From Paralithodes platypus (Eukaryota; Arthropoda; Malacostraca; Decapoda; Lithodidae), in contig CM064519.1 in NCBI GenBank assembly GCA_032716605.1, forward strand, positions 14,633,468-14,697,467: a DNA stretch of 64,000 bases. Reading direction: 5' to 3'. The notes under the pieces were generated by a model. The model made no database searches. It saw only the letters and a list, made by a program, of their open reading frames with translations, and was not told where the DNA came from. This document shows, in pieces, positions 62,763 to 64,000 of the stretch. Position numbers and translations under genes: made by a program. The stretch's first letter is position 1. Each line of letters begins with the position of its first letter.

Positions 62763-63443
62763 CTAATCAACCCTTTGTTTCTTGCTACAGGAACCTTCAT
62801 CTGTCATGCCCAGCTTCCTCTTTGTAGTGACAACCACCTTCTCAACACCACTTTCCGGCTTCATAATAGGCCTCGGCCTACCTTCCTCTTTCATAACTTC
62901 ATTTTCCTTCCACCTCAGAGCTATGGACGGCTTTTCGGGAGCTGCCTCCTCCTCCTTAAAGTAAACTGAACAAACTTTGTCAATACCCTTTTGCTGCCTT
63001 TCCTTCACAAAGTTCACATCAGTCGTCTCCTCTGCAAGACCATGGCCATGGGGAGAGAAATATAGTCGCTTCAGCGATTTAAGAGCCGACATGCCAATTA
63101 TGCCTAATGCGGAAGGCTGGGCAGTAGGATTATCTTCTACTAGTATATCTACAACAATGTCAATGTGTGTCGACCCTACAACAATTTGATGATTTGGAAC
63201 ATAGCCATAGTACTGTATCTTTCCAGTAAACGTGGATGCGTAGAATGGTTTCTTTAACGGCTGTATATCAAGTTTTAAACTTTCAGCTATTGTTTTAGGT
63301 AAATATACATGGCTGCAACCTGTGTCCAGCAAAACTGGTACACATGCATTACCTATGAGACACGAAGCCAATTCGCAAACTCGTGGAATCGGTGAGGCTC
63401 GAGTGTTTCGGACAAACAAAAAAGGATTTGGTTCAATGTTATT
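62763..63443 (-). CDS. Retropepsin-like protein, partial or terminal exon
   Basis: A frame of about 225 codons bounded by TAA at 63446-63444 and TAG at 62763. The retroviral-type aspartic protease fold is suggested by VLLDTGCSHVYLP (catalytic DTG), a flap-like TGKIQYYGYV, and LGIIGMSALKSL (the closing hydrophobic-hydrophobic-Gly). After it comes a charged tail ending in KRKLG and KKQRVD, which could be nuclear localisation signals. There is no ATG before the DTG, so the start is probably in an upstream exon or lost; CTCGAG at about 63398, after a pyrimidine tract, is a possible acceptor. No RT, integrase or LTR adjoins. It may be an orphan or domesticated protease, or a degraded element. Confidence 0.6.
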   Translation of the reverse strand, partial: NNIEPNPFLFVRNTRASPIPRVCELASCLIGNACVPVLLDTGCSHVYLPKTIAESLKLDIQPLKKPFYASTFTGKIQYYGYVPNHQIVVGSTHIDIVVDILVEDNPTAQPSALGIIGMSALKSLKRLYFSPHGHGLAEETTDVNFVKERQQKGIDKVCSVYFKEEEAAPEKPSIALRWKENEVMKEEGRPRPIMKPESGVEKVVVTTKRKLGMTDEGSCSKKQRVD

Positions 63444-63494
63444 TTAATACCACAAATTTTGTTGATATATTTGAAGATAAATATTGAATCTATA

Positions 63495-63725
63495 TGCTCT
63501 AAAGATCATACGAAAATTTGTTTTAACCCTCGGCAAAACTTAATAAAAAAGTATGGTACTAAAATGTCTTTTTCGTAACAAGGTTGTCAATACGGTACTT
63601 CCAGTCATCGATAGCTCTAAAGATCATATGAAAATGTGTTAAACCCTCGGAAAACCCTAATATAAAAGTATGGTACTAACATTTAAGTTTCGTAACAAGG
63701 TTGTCAATACGGTACTTTCCCGTTA
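63495..63725. repeat. Tandem dimer, about 115 bp per unit
   Basis: 63495-63610 and 63611-63725 share GCTCTAAAGATCATA, AACCCTCGG, AAAAGTATGGTACTAA and CGTAACAAGGTTGTCAATAC in order, with about 85% agreement by eye. Confidence 0.8.
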
Positions 63726-63850
63726 TCATGTACAATCAAAGCTGAAGATTGCAGAGTAAACACGTAGACTTCATCGACTTTCTTTCACCTTCGTATAATC
63801 AACAGCCAAATTTTTTTTTTTTTTTTTACCAAGGGATTAGTACTCAACCA

Positions 63851-63925
63851 GCGGGGGTGTGGGGGCAGCAGCCCCCACCCATAATACTAGGTTAGGTTAG
63901 GTAAGGTTGTTAGGTTAGGCTAATG
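63851..63925. repeat. Repeat J fragment
   Basis: GTGTGGGGGCAGCAGCCCCC, ATAATACTAGGTTAGG and TTAGGTTAGGCTAATG; the third locus of the J family. Confidence 0.7.
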
Positions 63926-64000
63926 TCTTTTCAAATCACTATTGGGGGGTGTGTCTCAACATTGATCGATAGGCCTAATGGGGAAAATAGGTTTTCCCGA

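Overview
This is eukaryotic DNA from a repeat-packed accessory region, most likely an arthropod and plausibly a decapod crustacean. The grounds are short TTAGG-type interstitial repeats, the mixture of CR1/Jockey-like and RTE-like LINEs, Penelope-like elements, piggyBac, Tigger and hAT elements, and a LINE 3' end ending in a GTAAATAC motif. The organism is an inference; no gene here fixes the species. There are no bacterial-type operons, rRNA genes or CRISPR arrays. Almost every long open reading frame is transposon-derived.

Host genes. Three exons of a sodium/proton antiporter of the SLC9B (NHA) family lie on the minus strand at 49206-49024, 47270-47095 and 44967-44789, with matching splice phases. 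They are hemmed in by MITEs a few bases from their splice sites, and a partial duplicate of the middle exon carries a stop codon. Further along the same strand, 39246-39006 is the last exon of a lysosomal beta-mannosidase (MANBA), with a frame break. MANBA and SLC9B1/2 also lie near each other in human 4q24, so this may be a remnant of old linkage. A retropepsin-like reading frame with no partner polymerase lies at 63443-62763.

Layout. 1-4.2 kb: tandem repeats, a LINE D tail, a 0.5 kb SINE-like element. 4.2-13.5 kb: a CR1/Jockey-type LINE (minus) split by a nearly fresh Ty3/Gypsy LTR retrotransposon (4848-10763, 349-bp LTRs, CTAGT target duplication). 14-20.4 kb: LINE fragments and MITEs. 20.5-28.3 kb: a tandem segmental duplication whose second copy took on extra insertions. 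25.8-32.1 kb: an RTE-like LINE hosting LINE D, which hosts another RTE-like LINE and a hAT MITE. 34.3-38.8 kb: a Penelope-like element broken by at least six insertions whose empty sites can be read from the better copy at 41.6-43.9 kb. 44.8-49.3 kb: SLC9B exons among MITEs. 50.0-61.4 kb: a chain of TTAA-targeting elements, with two piggyBac transposons (one of 899 codons interrupted only by two TGA codons, one with an intact catalytic domain) and a MITE family (called A here) that is nested in itself. 61.4-64 kb: telomere-like repeats, RTE fragments and the retropepsin frame.

The genes do not form a pathway; the organising principle is layered transposition. Relative order of insertion can be read directly from target duplications. 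Family letters (A, B, C, D, F to R) are my own labels. Identities, TIRs and target duplications were read by eye and need computed alignment.
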